Origin: Leptolyngbyaceae cyanobacterium SM1_4_3
GTDB taxonomy: Bacteria > Cyanobacteriota > Cyanobacteriia > Elainellales > Elainellaceae
Length of the DNA: 33,745 nt
Assembly: GCA_012031415.1 (NCBI GenBank)
Contig: JAAUTN010000031.1
Coordinates: 1-33,745, forward strand
Direction: 5' to 3'
The position numbers and the translations under genes are program-made. Below the pieces are notes generated by a model. That model was not told the DNA's origin and did no database searches. It saw nothing but the letters and a program-made list of their open reading frames with translations. Below, in pieces: positions 14,437-24,643 of this stretch. Positions within the stretch are counted from its first letter, which is position 1. The number at the start of each line of letters is the position of its first letter.

Positions 14437-17400
14437 CTAGGACAACTCGGCGGTTAGGGCGGATGTCCAGACTCGCTCGAAGTTGGCCTGTTTTAGGGCA
14501 TTTACGGTTGCAGTGGGGTCTTGGACGCGGAAGCGGGAGCCGAGACGGACGAATTGGCGCTGGTGGTTGTCAGTGACGATCGCCACCACCGGAACTTTTG
14601 CCTTAGATTCTTCGGGGGCTTGGTCTAGCAAAATGGACTTGAGCCGATATTGTTCTTGCCCGTCTCTCGCTTGCTGGCAGTCTAGCTCAACCATCACCAT
14701 TTGCACGGATTCAACAGGTTCTGCGTCTTCGACGATTAGCTGGGCGCGATCGTCGCGGCGATCGACTTTGCCCCAAACCATCAGACGGGCATCCACAATC
14801 AGATAGTTGCCGATGCGCTCGAAGGATTTGGGGAAGACGACGGCTTCGGCTTGTCCGGTCAGGTCTTCCAGTACGAGAATGGCCATGCGATCGCCCTTTT
14901 TGGTCATCACGGGCTTGATTGAAGCGATCAGGGCGATCGCACTCAACATCACGTTGTCAGGCAGGTCAGCCAAATCACTCAGGTTGATTGGAGCCAAGAC
15001 TTTAGCTGCTTGCTGCACAGATTTAAGCGGGTGGTCAGAGATGTAAAATCCTAATAATTCTTTTTCTAGCTTGAGCTTTTCTTGGGGCGGAAAGTCTTCG
15101 ACCGGGGAGGCTTTGGGAACTGCCTCAAAATTGGTGCTGCCCATTGAAGTATCGCCCAGCATATCGAACAGATTGCCCTGACCGATCGCTCGATCTTTAG
15201 CGCGAGACTGGGCCCAGTCCAGCACATAGTCGAGGTCTTGGGTCAACTGATTGCGATTAGGGGTGAAGCAGTCCAGCGCCCCACACTGAATCAAGGCTTC
15301 TAAGGCGCGACGGTTGACGGCGCGGGGGTCAATGTTGGGGTCTTCGGGGCAGGTGATGCGATCGCACAAATCCGCTAATGACTCAAATGCTCCACCCTGC
15401 TCTCTCACCGCTAGAATACATTCGATCGCCCCCTGACCCACATTTCGCACCGCCGACAGTCCAAACAAAATGCTGTTCTTTAAGGGCGTGAAGTCTACAC
15501 CAGAGCGGTTGACGTGGGGCGGCTCTACCACAATTCCCATTGAGACGCAGGTGCTAAGGTACTTCTGTACTTTGTCCTGGTCGCCGCTGTTAGAAGTCAA
15601 CAGTGCCGCCATGTATTCAACGGGATAGTTTGCCTTCAGGTACGCCGTCTGGAACGTGACGTAACCATAGGCGGTCGAGTGGCTTTTGTTGAAGCAATAC
15701 TCAGCAAAAAGCACCATCTGGTCAAACAATTCTTCGGCGATCTTGGGTTTGACTCCGTTTTGGGCGGCTCCGTCGATGAAGATTTCACGGTGTTTTTGCA
15801 TTTCGGAGACTTTCTTTTTCCCCATCGCTCGACGCAGCAGGTCAGCCTGCCCCAGCGAATAGCCTGCCATGTCCTGAGCAATCTTCATGATCTGCTCCTG
15901 GTAGACCATGATTCCGTAGGTTTCGTTCAGGATGGGTTCCAGGATGTGGTGCGGGTAGTCAATTTTTCGCGTCCGTGTTTACGATTGATGAATTTGGGAA
16001 TCAGTCCGGCATCAAGCGGTCCTGGACGATAGAGCGCCAACACAGAAGAAATGTCTTCTAAACCAGAAGGCTTCAAATCCCGCACAATTTGCCGCATTCC
16101 TGACGATTCAAGCTGGAATATCCCTTCTAATGCACCTCTTGCCAAGAGCTTGTAGCTTTCAGGATCATCCAGCGGCAAGTTGTCCAGGTCAACGGACTGC
16201 TTATGGGTCTGTTCAATTAAGTCCACTGCTTTCTGAATCGTGGTTAGATTTTTTAGCCCCAAAAAGTCCATTTTCAGCAAACCCAGGGATTCAATATCTT
16301 CCATGAAATATTGGGTGAACACCGCTCCATCGGCGTTGCGCTGCAAGGGCACGATTTCATCCAGCGGGTCTGATGAAATCACGACCCCTGCCGCGTGAAT
16401 GCCAACACTTTTATTGGTGCCTTCGATTCGCATTGCCATGTCAAGCCAGTGGCGAACCTGAGGTTCTTTGTCGTACTTCTCTTTGAATTCGGGGGCGGGT
16501 GTTTGCTCGGACACCATCACCGCTAGCTTGGTGGGCTTCCCCCGAACGACCGGGATCATTTTTGCCATGCGGTCTGCGTCACCGTAGGGAATGTCCAGCA
16601 CCCGCGCTACGTCCTTCAGCACGGCTTTGGAGGTCATGCGGTTGTAGGTGATAATTTGGGCGACTCGTTCGGTGCCATATTTGTCGGTAACGTAGCGGAT
16701 GACTTCATCGCGGCGATCGATACAGAAGTCGGTGTCAATATCCGGCATAGACTTCCGCTCTGGATTGAGGAATCGCTCGAACAGCAAGCCGTGATGTACC
16801 GGATCGATATTGGTGATTCGCAGCGCGTAGGCAACCAGAGAGCCAGCGGCTGAACCTCTGCCTGGCCCAACGGGAATGCGATGATCTCTGGCAAATTTAA
16901 TGTAGTCCCACACTACTAAAAAGTAGGTGGAGAACCCCATCTGCTGCATCATTTTTAGCTCATATTCCAGCCGTTCCCGGTAAGCGGGGTCGATTTGCTC
17001 ACGGGAGGTGCAGTTGCGGCGTTCGAGCAGTCCTTTCCAGGTGACTTCTTCGAGATATGTGTCGGCGGTGTGCCCTGAGGGAACGGGATAGTCGGGAATG
17101 CGGGGTTCGCCCAACAGCCCCTCGTAGGGTTCGATTTTTTTGGACACTTCTAAGGTGGTGGCGATCGCCTCTTCAATCACTTCATCGGTCAAATGATCGC
17201 GAAATAGCTGCCGCATCTCATCGGCTGACTTGAGGTATTCCGTGCCGCTGTAGCGCAGTCGCTTATCTTCGGTAATCAGCTTCCCGGTTTGAATGCAGAG
17301 CAGCGCATCGTGCGCTTCTACGTCAAAGCAGGAAATGTAATGAGAATCATTCGTTGCAATAATCTTGATGTCTAGCTCACGGGCAATTTTAATGATCTCA

Positions 17401-17963
17401 ACGTTAACAATACGATCTTCTTGAGAGCCATGATCCTGAATTTCTAGATAATAATCGTCGCCAAACAGGTCTTTGTACCACTGCGCGACTCGACGGGCGA
17501 TTTCGGGTCTGCCCTGCATGATTGCCTGAGGCACTTCGCCGCCCAAACAGGCACTCGTGACGATCAGCCCTTCGTGATATTGCTCTAACAGTTCTTTGTT
17601 GATGCAGGGTCGCGAGAAAATTCCTTTACCCTGCGTACCTTGCAGGTGAGAAACGGTGGTGAGTTTGACTAAATTTTTGTAGCCGTGAGTGTTTTTGGCC
17701 AGAACGACCTGATGGTAGCGGGGGCGGCGTTCTTGCTTGGTGATGTCGCCGTTAATCACATACATCTCGTTGCCGACGATGGGCGTGACTCCCTTGCTGC
17801 GGCAAACTTTGATTAGCTCGATTGCCCCATACATGACACCGTGATCGGTGAGGGCGATCGCAGGCATTCCTAGTTCCACCACGCGATCGAGCAGTTTAGG
17901 CAACTGACTGGCTCCGTCTAGCAAGCTGTAATCGCTGTGAATGTGCAGGCCAACAAAGGACAT
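14437..17963 (-). CDS. dnaE: DNA polymerase III alpha subunit, uninterrupted by the split intein; one-base frameshift in the data
   Basis: Replicative DNA polymerase catalytic subunit. The N-terminal PHP domain starts [12 protein letters not shown] (residue 6). The polymerase core has [10 protein letters not shown] (367-376) and catalytic aspartates in PDIDTDF (D408, D410). The C-terminal part carries an OB fold ([28 protein letters not shown]). Full length would be about 1175 residues, as in other cyanobacteria. The frame breaks in a T run at 15963-15967: one extra A on the coding strand gives [20 protein letters not shown] and joins both parts. At the cyanobacterial split-intein site the protein reads [17 protein letters not shown] without interruption. 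Starting at ATG 17963, it is transcribed away from the kinase-like gene's terminator side. The break is most likely a sequencing error. Confidence 0.93.
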
Positions 17964-18107
17964 AGTTTCTCAAGCCATCAGGGTTGAGTTTAGAGTAACG
18001 GATTTTAACCACTATATCTAGCACTTTGTATGTAGTTTTTGAAGCAATTTACTCTATTTGTGGAGTAGGGCGATCGCCATCAGTTCACAAAAATCCAACC
18101 CTCTGTA

Positions 18108-18127
18108 GGGCGAACGGACGTTCGCCC
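18108..18127. repeat. GGGCGAAC-GGAC-GTTCGCCC palindromic repeat
   Basis: A perfect eight-pair inverted repeat with a four-base loop in the 274-base gap between dnaE and the kinase-like gene. The form, preceded by TGTA and followed by extra C, is that of dispersed GGGCGAACG-type palindromes common in cyanobacterial intergenic DNA. The rest of the gap shows no gene. Confidence 0.55.
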
Positions 18128-18237
18128 CCACCTGGAATTCTTTGCTTAAATTTTTAATTTCGTTAAAGATGTATAGTACTAATGTATCAAATCAGGAGAG
18201 AAGCGCAACTCTTTCTAGAAGCTGTTAAGCCCCGATC

Positions 18238-19895
18238 TCAGGGCACCGTCACAGGGGGTTCTGGGTCGGGCAATGGCGTTGGGGCGACTGAGCGAACATT
18301 AGGGTTGCGATCGGAGTCTAGCGAGGGATAGAGGTTGGAATCAGGCGAGGTAGAGGGTTCTGTTGGCAGGGGAGCAATATCTAGCGGTTCGAGTGATTCG
18401 ACAGATTCGGGCAGTGGCTCGACTTTTAACGGGGGTTCGGATTCCGTTAGCGTCGGTTCTTCTAGCGGCAGCGGCTCTGACTCTGACTCCAGGTTATAGT
18501 CCGAGTCATACTCTGGTTCGTAATCGGGGTCGTACTCTGGGGTAAAATTTTCAATCCCGTAATCGGTTGAGTCGCCGCTGGCTGAGGGTCGTCTCTCAAC
18601 CGGAATGTCAACCTCAGACTCAAAATCGTAGGTGTCTGCACCGGGCCAGTCCTCAATCGGCGGAAAGGTTTGATCGCGACCAAACCCAGTGGTGCCGTTG
18701 CTTGTGTCTCCAGGTGTGTTTAGCCGTAGCGCTAAACCAAACCCCGCACCCCCAATGGCAGCGATCGCTGAGGTCATCACCAGCGCAATGGGGAGCCAGC
18801 GTACAGGTTTACGCGCAGGCTGGGGTGGCTCCGGCAAAATTGGACGCGGGACGACGGTGGACACTCTGGTTAACCCTGCTGCCAAGTCGTCAAATTGGGG
18901 CAATAGGGGTTCTGTTGTGGGGGGCGATCGCTTCCCCAACGATCTTCAGCTTCATCTGAAAGAGAAGTTTCCAAAGAATGTCCATTCGTCTGCACCGATC
19001 TCGGTAACGAAGAGAAGCTATCAATCGGCTCAAATGGTTCAAGAATTAGCGGATTAGGGTGCAGATTGTCGAGAATGTCTAGCCACTCGCTGATGGACTG
19101 AGGACGCAGGTGAGCAGGCTGCAATCCTTTCAAGATTGCCTGCTCTACGCCAGGGCTAAGTTGAGGGTGAAGCTGGCGCAGCGCAATCAGAGAATTTTGG
19201 TCGAGCGTTGTTTGGTTTAACGAAACAAAATCGATTGTTCGGGTCGCGGGGTGTTGTCCGGTCAGCAAATAGTAGAGCGTGATCGTTAGCGCCTGAATGT
19301 CTGTGCTGGGATCAGGCGGCGGCAGAAAGGCTGGTGCTGCCTCAATGGATGTTGAGGATTCAGAATTCTTTAAGGAAGGGAACTGGGTGAAGGGCGATCG
19401 CCCCTGATTGGCAATCTGAACCCCTGTCAGCACGACCTCATCTGTTCCCCGTTTCAGCACAATGTTTTGTGGCTTTACCCGCTGGTGTACCAGCCCCTGA
19501 CGATGCAGCGCTTGCAGGGCAGAGGCAACCTGGCGAATGTATTGAACCGCAACAGCTTCCGCAAAAGGATGGCTGAACTGCACCCGGTCTGCAAGCGTCT
19601 GCCCTGACACAGACTCCAATACAGCAAACGGTATCGTGTCTTCCTGAAACACATCTAGCAGGCGGGCAAGGTGAGGATGGGAGCATTGAGCCAACTGCTT
19701 AGCTGTGACCAAGAACTGCTGCTGCCGCTGAGTCAAGTCCCTATCGGGTTCCTCCCGTAACGTTTGCAGGAGGACGGTCTGGTCTAGCCCAGAGTGAGTA
19801 GCCTGGTAGGTCAGGTCATCCCCCTGACCTAAGACCGAGTGGACAACGTATTTGCCGCTTTGCAGAACTGCTCCAGCCGCCAAATTCATAAGCAA
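18238..19895 (-). CDS. membrane-anchored protein kinase-like protein (predicted pseudokinase), one-base frameshift in the data
   Basis: A kinase-fold domain (about 15-275) is followed by a single membrane helix (WLPIALVMTSAIAAIGGAGFG) and a long acidic, Pro-rich tail predicted to lie outside the cytosol. Key residues are missing: Gln44 replaces the VAIK lysine (VLLQTL), the catalytic loop is H137-QRVKPQN instead of HRDLKPxN, and DFG is replaced by TGVQIA. It is therefore probably inactive as a kinase. The frame breaks in the run of six G at 18919-18924: seven would join RWGSDRP to PTTEPLLPQFDDLAAGLTRV and the tail. The combined length is about 552 residues. The tail repeats PDYEPEYDSDY-like acidic motifs. 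A peptidoglycan- or protein-binding scaffold role is only a guess. Confidence 0.8.
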
Positions 19896-19982
19896 GACGA
19901 AGTAAGATACTAGTTTAAATTCTTCAGCCTATACTACCGCCTTCGGGAAGGGGAGAGCGATCGCCAACAAATCTGAACACAC

Positions 19983-21404
19983 TCACTGGGGAAAATGTTT
20001 TGCCAGAAAAGCGATCGCTTGGTCGCGATCGCCCACCACGCCATCCAGCGTTGCCAGCAGCAGCGCTGCCAAAATTTCTTTGAACTGCTGACCTGGCTTA
20101 TATCCCAAAGCTTTGAGGTCATTGCCGTCCAGGGGCGCTTTGACCTGTGACCAGGTAGTGCGATAGCGCCAGATGATTTTACGAATCGACCGGGGACTGG
20201 CGATCGCCACCAGCAGCAGCGTTGGCCAATCGTACTGACGCAAACGCTGAACTACCTGGCTGGGTTGCTGACAGTCTGGCAAGTCCGCTAGTGCGGCTTC
20301 AACCTGATCCAACTGCTGAAGCCGCTGGATACTATCTGCCGCAAGCTGTAAATTTTCTGCGACCTTTCCTCGATCGGCGAGATCAAGCGCCATCAGCAAG
20401 ACTTCCAGAAGGACTTGCCAGTGTTCAAGTGAGCCTGCGGGATCAAAGCGAGTGAGCCAGCGATCGGCCAGTCGAAGCTGTTTCCAGCGATCGCCCAACT
20501 TCAAGTCGGGGTAAATGCACTGAAGCGCATCCAGATCAGACAGCAGTTGAATGGCGGCTTTCCAGTACGGAGCTTGCAGAATGTACTTTAGCTCTTGCTT
20601 TAACCGAGTTTGCAGGGCAGGTGTTTTGTCTGCTTTTGCCTGAACGCGCTGATAGATACCGCTGGCGATCGCATGGCGAATATAGCCCTCCGTTTGGGGA
20701 TCAATCTGAAAACCCAGCCGCACCGCAAACCGCACCGCCCGAAAAATCCGCGTTGGGTCTTCGATAAAACTGTTGGTGTGCAGCACCCGAATTTGCTGCA
20801 ACTGCAAATCTAGCAGCCCGCCAAAGAAATCTAGCAGTTCCCCAGAGCGAGGAGCCGTCAGCCGAATCGCCATCGCGTTGACTGTGAAATCGCGACGGTA
20901 AAGATCCTGGCGAATCGAACTTGCTTCCACCTCTGGATTTGCCGCTGGGTAGGGGTAAAACTCCGTCCGAGCGGTAGCAATGTCAATCCACAGGGAGCCA
21001 AGCTGGGGATCATCGTGCCATAAAAGCGCCGCTGTTTGGAATCGACCGTGAACTTGCAGCCGCGCTTCGGGATACGTTTGTTGCAAATCCTTCGCTAACT
21101 CTACGCCCGCCGCCGCGTCCGCTGCTCGGTGAAAACCATCGACGACGAGATCGATATCTTGAATCAGCAATCCATCCTCCGGTGCCAGCAGCAGGTCGCG
21201 CACCGCCCCTCCCACCAGGTAAAGCTGCCAGCCGCGCTGTTCTGCTAACCGGGCTGTGGTCATTAGCACTTCCCAAAGTGCTGAAGTGAAGCGATCGTGC
21301 AGCCACCTCTTGACTACCTCTGGCAGCGGACAAGACCTCACCAAACGGCGCTCCCTGGCAGGTGTCTCTCCGAGATTGCCTTTCCCCTTTTGCCCATTCC
21401 CCAA
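19983..21404 (-). CDS. tRNA nucleotidyltransferase/poly(A) polymerase family protein
   Basis: A class II polymerase-beta superfamily nucleotidyltransferase of the CCA/poly(A) polymerase type. The active-site head has [17 protein letters not shown] and the metal-binding DIDLVVDG; then [13 protein letters not shown], the flexible loop, and [24 protein letters not shown] (neck motif) follow. The C-terminal half is helical, as usual. The TTG start at 21404 is weak and the first 30 residues are low-complexity. The upstream DHH-CBS frame overlaps by 67 bases, and a single added G in the G-rich linker would fuse both into one protein of about 920 residues, an architecture known in cyanobacteria and in the Aquifex A-adding enzyme. 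CCA addition, A addition and poly(A) synthesis cannot be told apart here. Confidence 0.88.
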   Translation of the reverse strand: MGNGQKGKGNLGETPARERRLVRSCPLPEVVKRWLHDRFTSALWEVLMTTARLAEQRGWQLYLVGGAVRDLLLAPEDGLLIQDIDLVVDGFHRAADAAAGVELAKDLQQTYPEARLQVHGRFQTAALLWHDDPQLGSLWIDIATARTEFYPYPAANPEVEASSIRQDLYRRDFTVNAMAIRLTAPRSGELLDFFGGLLDLQLQQIRVLHTNSFIEDPTRIFRAVRFAVRLGFQIDPQTEGYIRHAIASGIYQRVQAKADKTPALQTRLKQELKYILQAPYWKAAIQLLSDLDALQCIYPDLKLGDRWKQLRLADRWLTRFDPAGSLEHWQVLLEVLLMALDLADRGKVAENLQLAADSIQRLQQLDQVEAALADLPDCQQPSQVVQRLRQYDWPTLLLVAIASPRSIRKIIWRYRTTWSQVKAPLDGNDLKALGYKPGQQFKEILAALLLATLDGVVGDRDQAIAFLAKHFPQ

Positions 21405-22762
21405 ACCCCACTCCCCCGCTCCCCCCGCTCCCCATCCTGCTGCAACTGTCGCAACACATCTGTGCGCGTCACAATGCCCACAAGCTGCTGGTTCTCTAAA
21501 ACAGGTAGCCGCCCCACATCATAAGTCACCATGAGAGACTGAATTTCTGACAAAGGCGTATCGGGGGCGATCGTTTTCAAACTGGTTGCCATGTAGCCCT
21601 TCACGGGAGCATGACTGAAGCCGTGATGCAAAGCAATATCTAGATCACGGCGAGAAATTATCCCAACTAACTGATCTTGCTCATTCACCACCGACAGCCC
21701 AGAATGCCCGTAGCGCAGCAAAATCCGCTGAGCCTCATCGATCGTCGTCTCAGGGCGAATCGTGCGAACTGGCGAAGACATCAAATCCCTGGCAGTCGGC
21801 GGATGGGGAATTTCTGCCTTGATCTGCTCGATGAGTTGCGCCAAAACAGCCTTAGGGTCAGAAGTTCTCAGAGTTGCTGCCGCCGCCCTGGAATGCCCGC
21901 CTCCACCCAGTGGTTCGAGCAGTTTTCCTAAATTGATCCCTTCCAGTTGAGAAGTCGCTAAAGAACCACTGTGCAATCGGGCGATGATATTCAGCCGTTC
22001 TTCGTTTGAGTCGGCAGTAGGGTAGCAAACTGACAGCAGCAAAATGTTAGTTTCGGTCAGGTTGATCAGGTGTGAAGCCAAATGAGATAAGCCCTGCACA
22101 TACCCTTCCTGGGGCAACAGCAGTGAGGCGATCGCAATTCCCCAAATCGTCTCAATCTGAATCTGATCGAGGGCTTTAGCCAGCAAATCCTGAAGCTGAG
22201 GCGACAGTCCTGGCTCTACGTATTCGGCGATCGCCCTTAAATTTGCCCCCTGACCCATCAGCCAGGTCAACGCTGCCGCATCTCGCACCGTCGTATGCTC
22301 AAAGGTGAGCGATCCCGTATCCACGTGAATCCCTAGCGCCATTACCGTTGCTTCTGCTGCTGTCAAGGTAATTTGAGAGGCTTGAAGCCGCTCGGCGATT
22401 AGAGTTGCTGTTGCACCGACTGCCTCGACATAACGTTTTGTTGCGGCAACGTCTCCCGCTGCGTCCTGATGATGGTCATAAATGGTGATCTCCACATCTG
22501 GCAGATCGAGCCACTCTGCCGCTTTGCCGAGGCGATCGCGCCACTGCGTATCTACCACTGTCACTGTCCGAATCTGGTCTGTCCGCACCGACCGACGCTC
22601 AATCAAAGCATATTCATCGCGATGCAGCGCCAAAAACTCTCGCACCGTCGGATGTGCCCCTCCACTCAGCACAACCCTGGCTCCTGGCAGCAAACGGGAT
22701 AAACCGACCGCTGCCCCCAGCGTGTCGAAGTCTGCTGTAGTGTGGCAAAGGATTAGATCCAT
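21338..22762 (-). CDS. DHH phosphoesterase-CBS pair domain protein, probably the N-terminal half of a nucleotidyltransferase fusion
   Basis: The N-terminal DHH phosphoesterase domain starts [22 protein letters not shown] and has [15 protein letters not shown] and [14 protein letters not shown]; the DHHA1 motif [10 protein letters not shown] is near residue 295. Two CBS motifs follow ([20 protein letters not shown] and [21 protein letters not shown]), usually adenosyl-nucleotide sensors. After [20 protein letters not shown] the reading frame enters a G-rich low-complexity linker and ends with a non-conserved tail ([11 protein letters not shown]). The next gene's frame differs by a one-base deletion, as in three other genes of this window. 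A full DHH-CBS-nucleotidyltransferase protein is therefore the likeliest native form. Confidence 0.88.
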   Translation of the reverse strand: MDLILCHTTADFDTLGAAVGLSRLLPGARVVLSGGAHPTVREFLALHRDEYALIERRSVRTDQIRTVTVVDTQWRDRLGKAAEWLDLPDVEITIYDHHQDAAGDVAATKRYVEAVGATATLIAERLQASQITLTAAEATVMALGIHVDTGSLTFEHTTVRDAAALTWLMGQGANLRAIAEYVEPGLSPQLQDLLAKALDQIQIETIWGIAIASLLLPQEGYVQGLSHLASHLINLTETNILLLSVCYPTADSNEERLNIIARLHSGSLATSQLEGINLGKLLEPLGGGGHSRAAAATLRTSDPKAVLAQLIEQIKAEIPHPPTARDLMSSPVRTIRPETTIDEAQRILLRYGHSGLSVVNEQDQLVGIISRRDLDIALHHGFSHAPVKGYMATSLKTIAPDTPLSEIQSLMVTYDVGRLPVLENQQLVGIVTRTDVLRQLQQDGERGERGSGVWGMGKRGKAISERHLPGSAVW

Positions 22763-22767
22763 GATGA

Positions 22768-22788
22768 GGGGCTAGGGGCTAGGGGCTA
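22768..22788 (+). repeat. GGGGCTA heptamer tandem repeat (3 copies)
   Basis: Three exact GGGGCTA units lie between the DHH-CBS gene start and psbZ. An inverted, degenerate array of the same heptamer sits at 23787-23814 beyond ribH. This is a short tandem heptamer of the kind known from filamentous cyanobacteria. Confidence 0.7.
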
Positions 22789-22944
22789 AAGACTAACCCC
22801 TTCCCTCAATCTTGCCAGAGAACCTGTTTGCGTGGGTCAATTTCTGATAGCTTACTATTCAGGGCTAATTCAGTGCTGGAGGTGGTTTCACCTGAGACGG
22901 TCTAGCCTTACTTTTGTTAAGAAAAAAGTTGGGAGAAAACAATA

Positions 22945-23133
22945 ATGTCAATTGTATTTCAGATTGCACTGGCGGCTCTAGTGCTAATGTCTTTTGCCAT
23001 GATTATTGGGGTTCCAGTTGCCTATGCCTCTCCGCGCAACTGGGAGCAGTCTAAGCGGCTGATTTTGCTCGGCTCGATTGTTTGGATAGCGCTGGTGCTG
23101 TTGGTGGGCGGACTCAACTATCTGGTGGTTTAA
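22945..23133 (+). CDS. psbZ: photosystem II protein PsbZ (Ycf9)
   Basis: A 62-residue thylakoid membrane protein with two transmembrane helices (about 5-28 and 39-60) joined by the short [10 protein letters not shown] loop. [37 protein letters not shown] is the classic PsbZ sequence, and the length is exact for the family. PsbZ sits at the periphery of the PSII core near CP43 and stabilises PSII supercomplexes. GGGAG lies about nine bases upstream of the ATG. It precedes ribH by 40 bases, the same adjacency as in Synechocystis, and both are likely co-transcribed. Confidence 0.96.
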   Translation: MSIVFQIALAALVLMSFAMIIGVPVAYASPRNWEQSKRLILLGSIVWIALVLLVGGLNYLVV

Positions 23134-23173
23134 GCTGGAGGAAAGAGTCAATTACCCCCGTTAGCGAGAAAAC

Positions 23174-23758
23174 ATGGCAGTTTTTGAGGGTAGCTTTACC
23201 CAAACAGAATCCTGGCGATTTGCGATCGTCATTGGTCGTTTCAACGATTTAATCACTGACAAGCTACTGTCGGGCTGTCAAGACTGCTTGAAGCGGCATG
23301 GCATTGACCCTGATCCTCAAGGGATGCAGGTTGATTACATCTGGGTTCCAGGCAGCTTTGAGGTGCCGCTAGTGGCGCGTCAGCTTGCGCTGACTCACCG
23401 CTATGATGCTGTGATTTGCCTGGGAGCCGTAATTCGTGGGCAAACGCCCCACTTTGACTATGTTGCAGCTGAAGTGTCTAAAGGAATTGCGGCGGCTGGT
23501 TTTCAGACAGGCGTTCCAGTAATCTTTGGGATCTTGACCGCTGACACAATGCAGCAGGCGCTAGAGCGGGCTGGAATCAAAAGCAATAAGGGCTGGGACT
23601 ATGCCATGAACGCAATTGAGATGGCGAGTCTGATGCATCAGGTGAAAACGATCGCCCCTGACCTGTATGGCAATGGGTTGACGGGTAGCGCCAATCCTCA
23701 AACTTTGCCCGCCTCCATGAAGCGGGCGATCGCCCCTGAAGCGACAGAGGAAGGATGA
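23174..23758 (+). CDS. ribH: 6,7-dimethyl-8-ribityllumazine synthase
   Basis: RibH condenses 5-amino-6-ribitylamino-uracil with 3,4-dihydroxy-2-butanone 4-phosphate in the penultimate step of riboflavin synthesis; it forms icosahedral or pentameric shells in the cytosol. Substrate-binding motifs are visible: F23-N24 in [16 protein letters not shown] (59-65), and [14 protein letters not shown] (84-97) with the catalytic His93. The C-terminal helix EIASLMHQ-like region ([12 protein letters not shown]) is normal. The tail after ~165 is a Pro/Ala-rich extension. It follows psbZ on the same strand. Confidence 0.96.
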   Translation: MAVFEGSFTQTESWRFAIVIGRFNDLITDKLLSGCQDCLKRHGIDPDPQGMQVDYIWVPGSFEVPLVARQLALTHRYDAVICLGAVIRGQTPHFDYVAAEVSKGIAAAGFQTGVPVIFGILTADTMQQALERAGIKSNKGWDYAMNAIEMASLMHQVKTIAPDLYGNGLTGSANPQTLPASMKRAIAPEATEEG

Positions 23759-23786
23759 GGGAAATGCTCTCTTGTCCTTGTTTCTC

Positions 23787-23814
23787 TAGCCCCTAGCCCC
23801 CAGCCCCTAACCCC
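23787..23814 (-). repeat. TAGCCCC-type heptamer array (4 degenerate copies)
   Basis: TAGCCCC, TAGCCCC, CAGCCCC and TAACCCC follow each other between ribH and the tRNA. Read on the minus strand this is GGGGCTA, the same unit as the array at 22768-22788, so the psbZ-ribH pair is bracketed by inverted copies. Confidence 0.65.
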
Positions 23815-23869
23815 TAAATGACTTGACAAGCTAATCAAATTCTGACAACATACATAATAGTCCAAATTT

Positions 23870-23941
23870 GCGGGTATAGCTCAGTGGTAGAGCGTCACCT
23901 TGCCAAGGTGAATGTCGCGCGTTCGAATCGCGTTACCCGCT
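23870..23941 (+). tRNA. tRNA-Gly (anticodon GCC)
   Basis: A complete 72-base cloverleaf. The acceptor stem GCGGGTA pairs with TACCCGC, with discriminator T at 23941. The D arm contains GCTCAGTGGTAGAGC. The anticodon stem TCACC/GGTGA encloses loop TTGCCAA, with GCC at 23902-23904. The T arm GCGCG-TTCGAAT-CGCGT includes one G-T pair. CCA is not encoded. The 291 bases after it, up to 24232, contain no gene I can support. Confidence 0.97.
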
Positions 23942-24232
23942 TTGAAAGTCTTTACACCCCTAAGGTGCTTTCCTGACCTGAGTCTTTTGCAGTCAAGGGT
24001 TTTCTCGAAAAAGATCTTGCCCGTTATAAGAGCAGATGGGTTTTGAGCTAAATTTAGGAGTGTTAGAATCGAACTGGCTGGACTAAGTTAGCCGTTGTTA
24101 CTTCTGATAAGGTTCAGCTTTCGGGTGTACGATAGATTTCCGTCACAGCCGTCAGGAATAGGTAGTTAACCACTCCTGCTAATCGATCGTTCTAGTATTC
24201 CTAACTCCAGTCACCTCGCGCTGCCGCTGCTT

Positions 24233-24640
24233 GTGCAATCTCAGAAGAATCACAAGATTGACCTGAACTCTGACTATCCTTGCCCCTGCCGCCGCCGTGG
24301 TCGGCTTACTCCGATCGCATTGACCGAGGCGTTTGGCTGCAATCGATGTCAGCAAATATTTGTAGTGCAGGAGGGGGGTTACGTAATTGAGCAGCTTTCC
24401 ACCAATTACCCTTACAAACGGGCTTGGCGCTGGTCTGGGCATCAGTGGAGCATGGCACACTCCAGTTTGGGCAGGGGCTATTTGTCGCTGACTCTAGCGA
24501 TTATTTTTGGATTAGTTTTTTTGCTGCTGATTACCACCTTGCAGTCACCTCTGAGTACCAGTATCACGTTTCGAGTGATTGCGGCTCTTTTCCTCTCGGT
24601 GCTGCTTGTCTTTATGCTTTGGCTGGCTTGCAGACGTTAG
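24233..24640 (+). CDS. zinc-ribbon-like membrane protein, unknown function
   Basis: A 135-residue protein. The N-terminal half has paired cysteines in YPCPCRRRGRL and GCNRCQQIF, spaced like a small zinc ribbon, followed by FVVQEGGYVIEQLS. The C-terminal half has two hydrophobic segments (about 83-101 and 110-131) and ends in CRR. The GTG start at 24233 was chosen because no upstream start is compatible with the reading frame. Its stop lies three bases before the ProA-like gene, so the two are probably co-transcribed. I recognise it only as a conserved cyanobacterial hypothetical. Confidence 0.75.
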   Translation: MQSQKNHKIDLNSDYPCPCRRRGRLTPIALTEAFGCNRCQQIFVVQEGGYVIEQLSTNYPYKRAWRWSGHQWSMAHSSLGRGYLSLTLAIIFGLVFLLLITTLQSPLSTSITFRVIAALFLSVLLVFMLWLACRR

Positions 24641-24643
24641 CTG

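Noticed and set aside
15900-15970. dnaE interruption read as the cyanobacterial split intein
   Set aside because: The break is upstream of the intein insertion site, no intein sequence is present, and a single base restores the frame.
16656-16853. 65-codon + strand ORF opposite dnaE
   Set aside because: It lies inside the conserved polymerase core on the other strand and its peptide reflects reversed dnaE codons.
21010-21459. 149-codon minus ORF over the CBS/nucleotidyltransferase junction
   Set aside because: It uses a third frame with Gly/Arg/Ser-rich low-complexity content, while both real frames carry recognisable domains.
23823-23858. TTGACA ... CATAAT as tRNA-Gly promoter
   Set aside because: The spacing of 24 bases is too long for a sigma-70 promoter; no better pair was seen.
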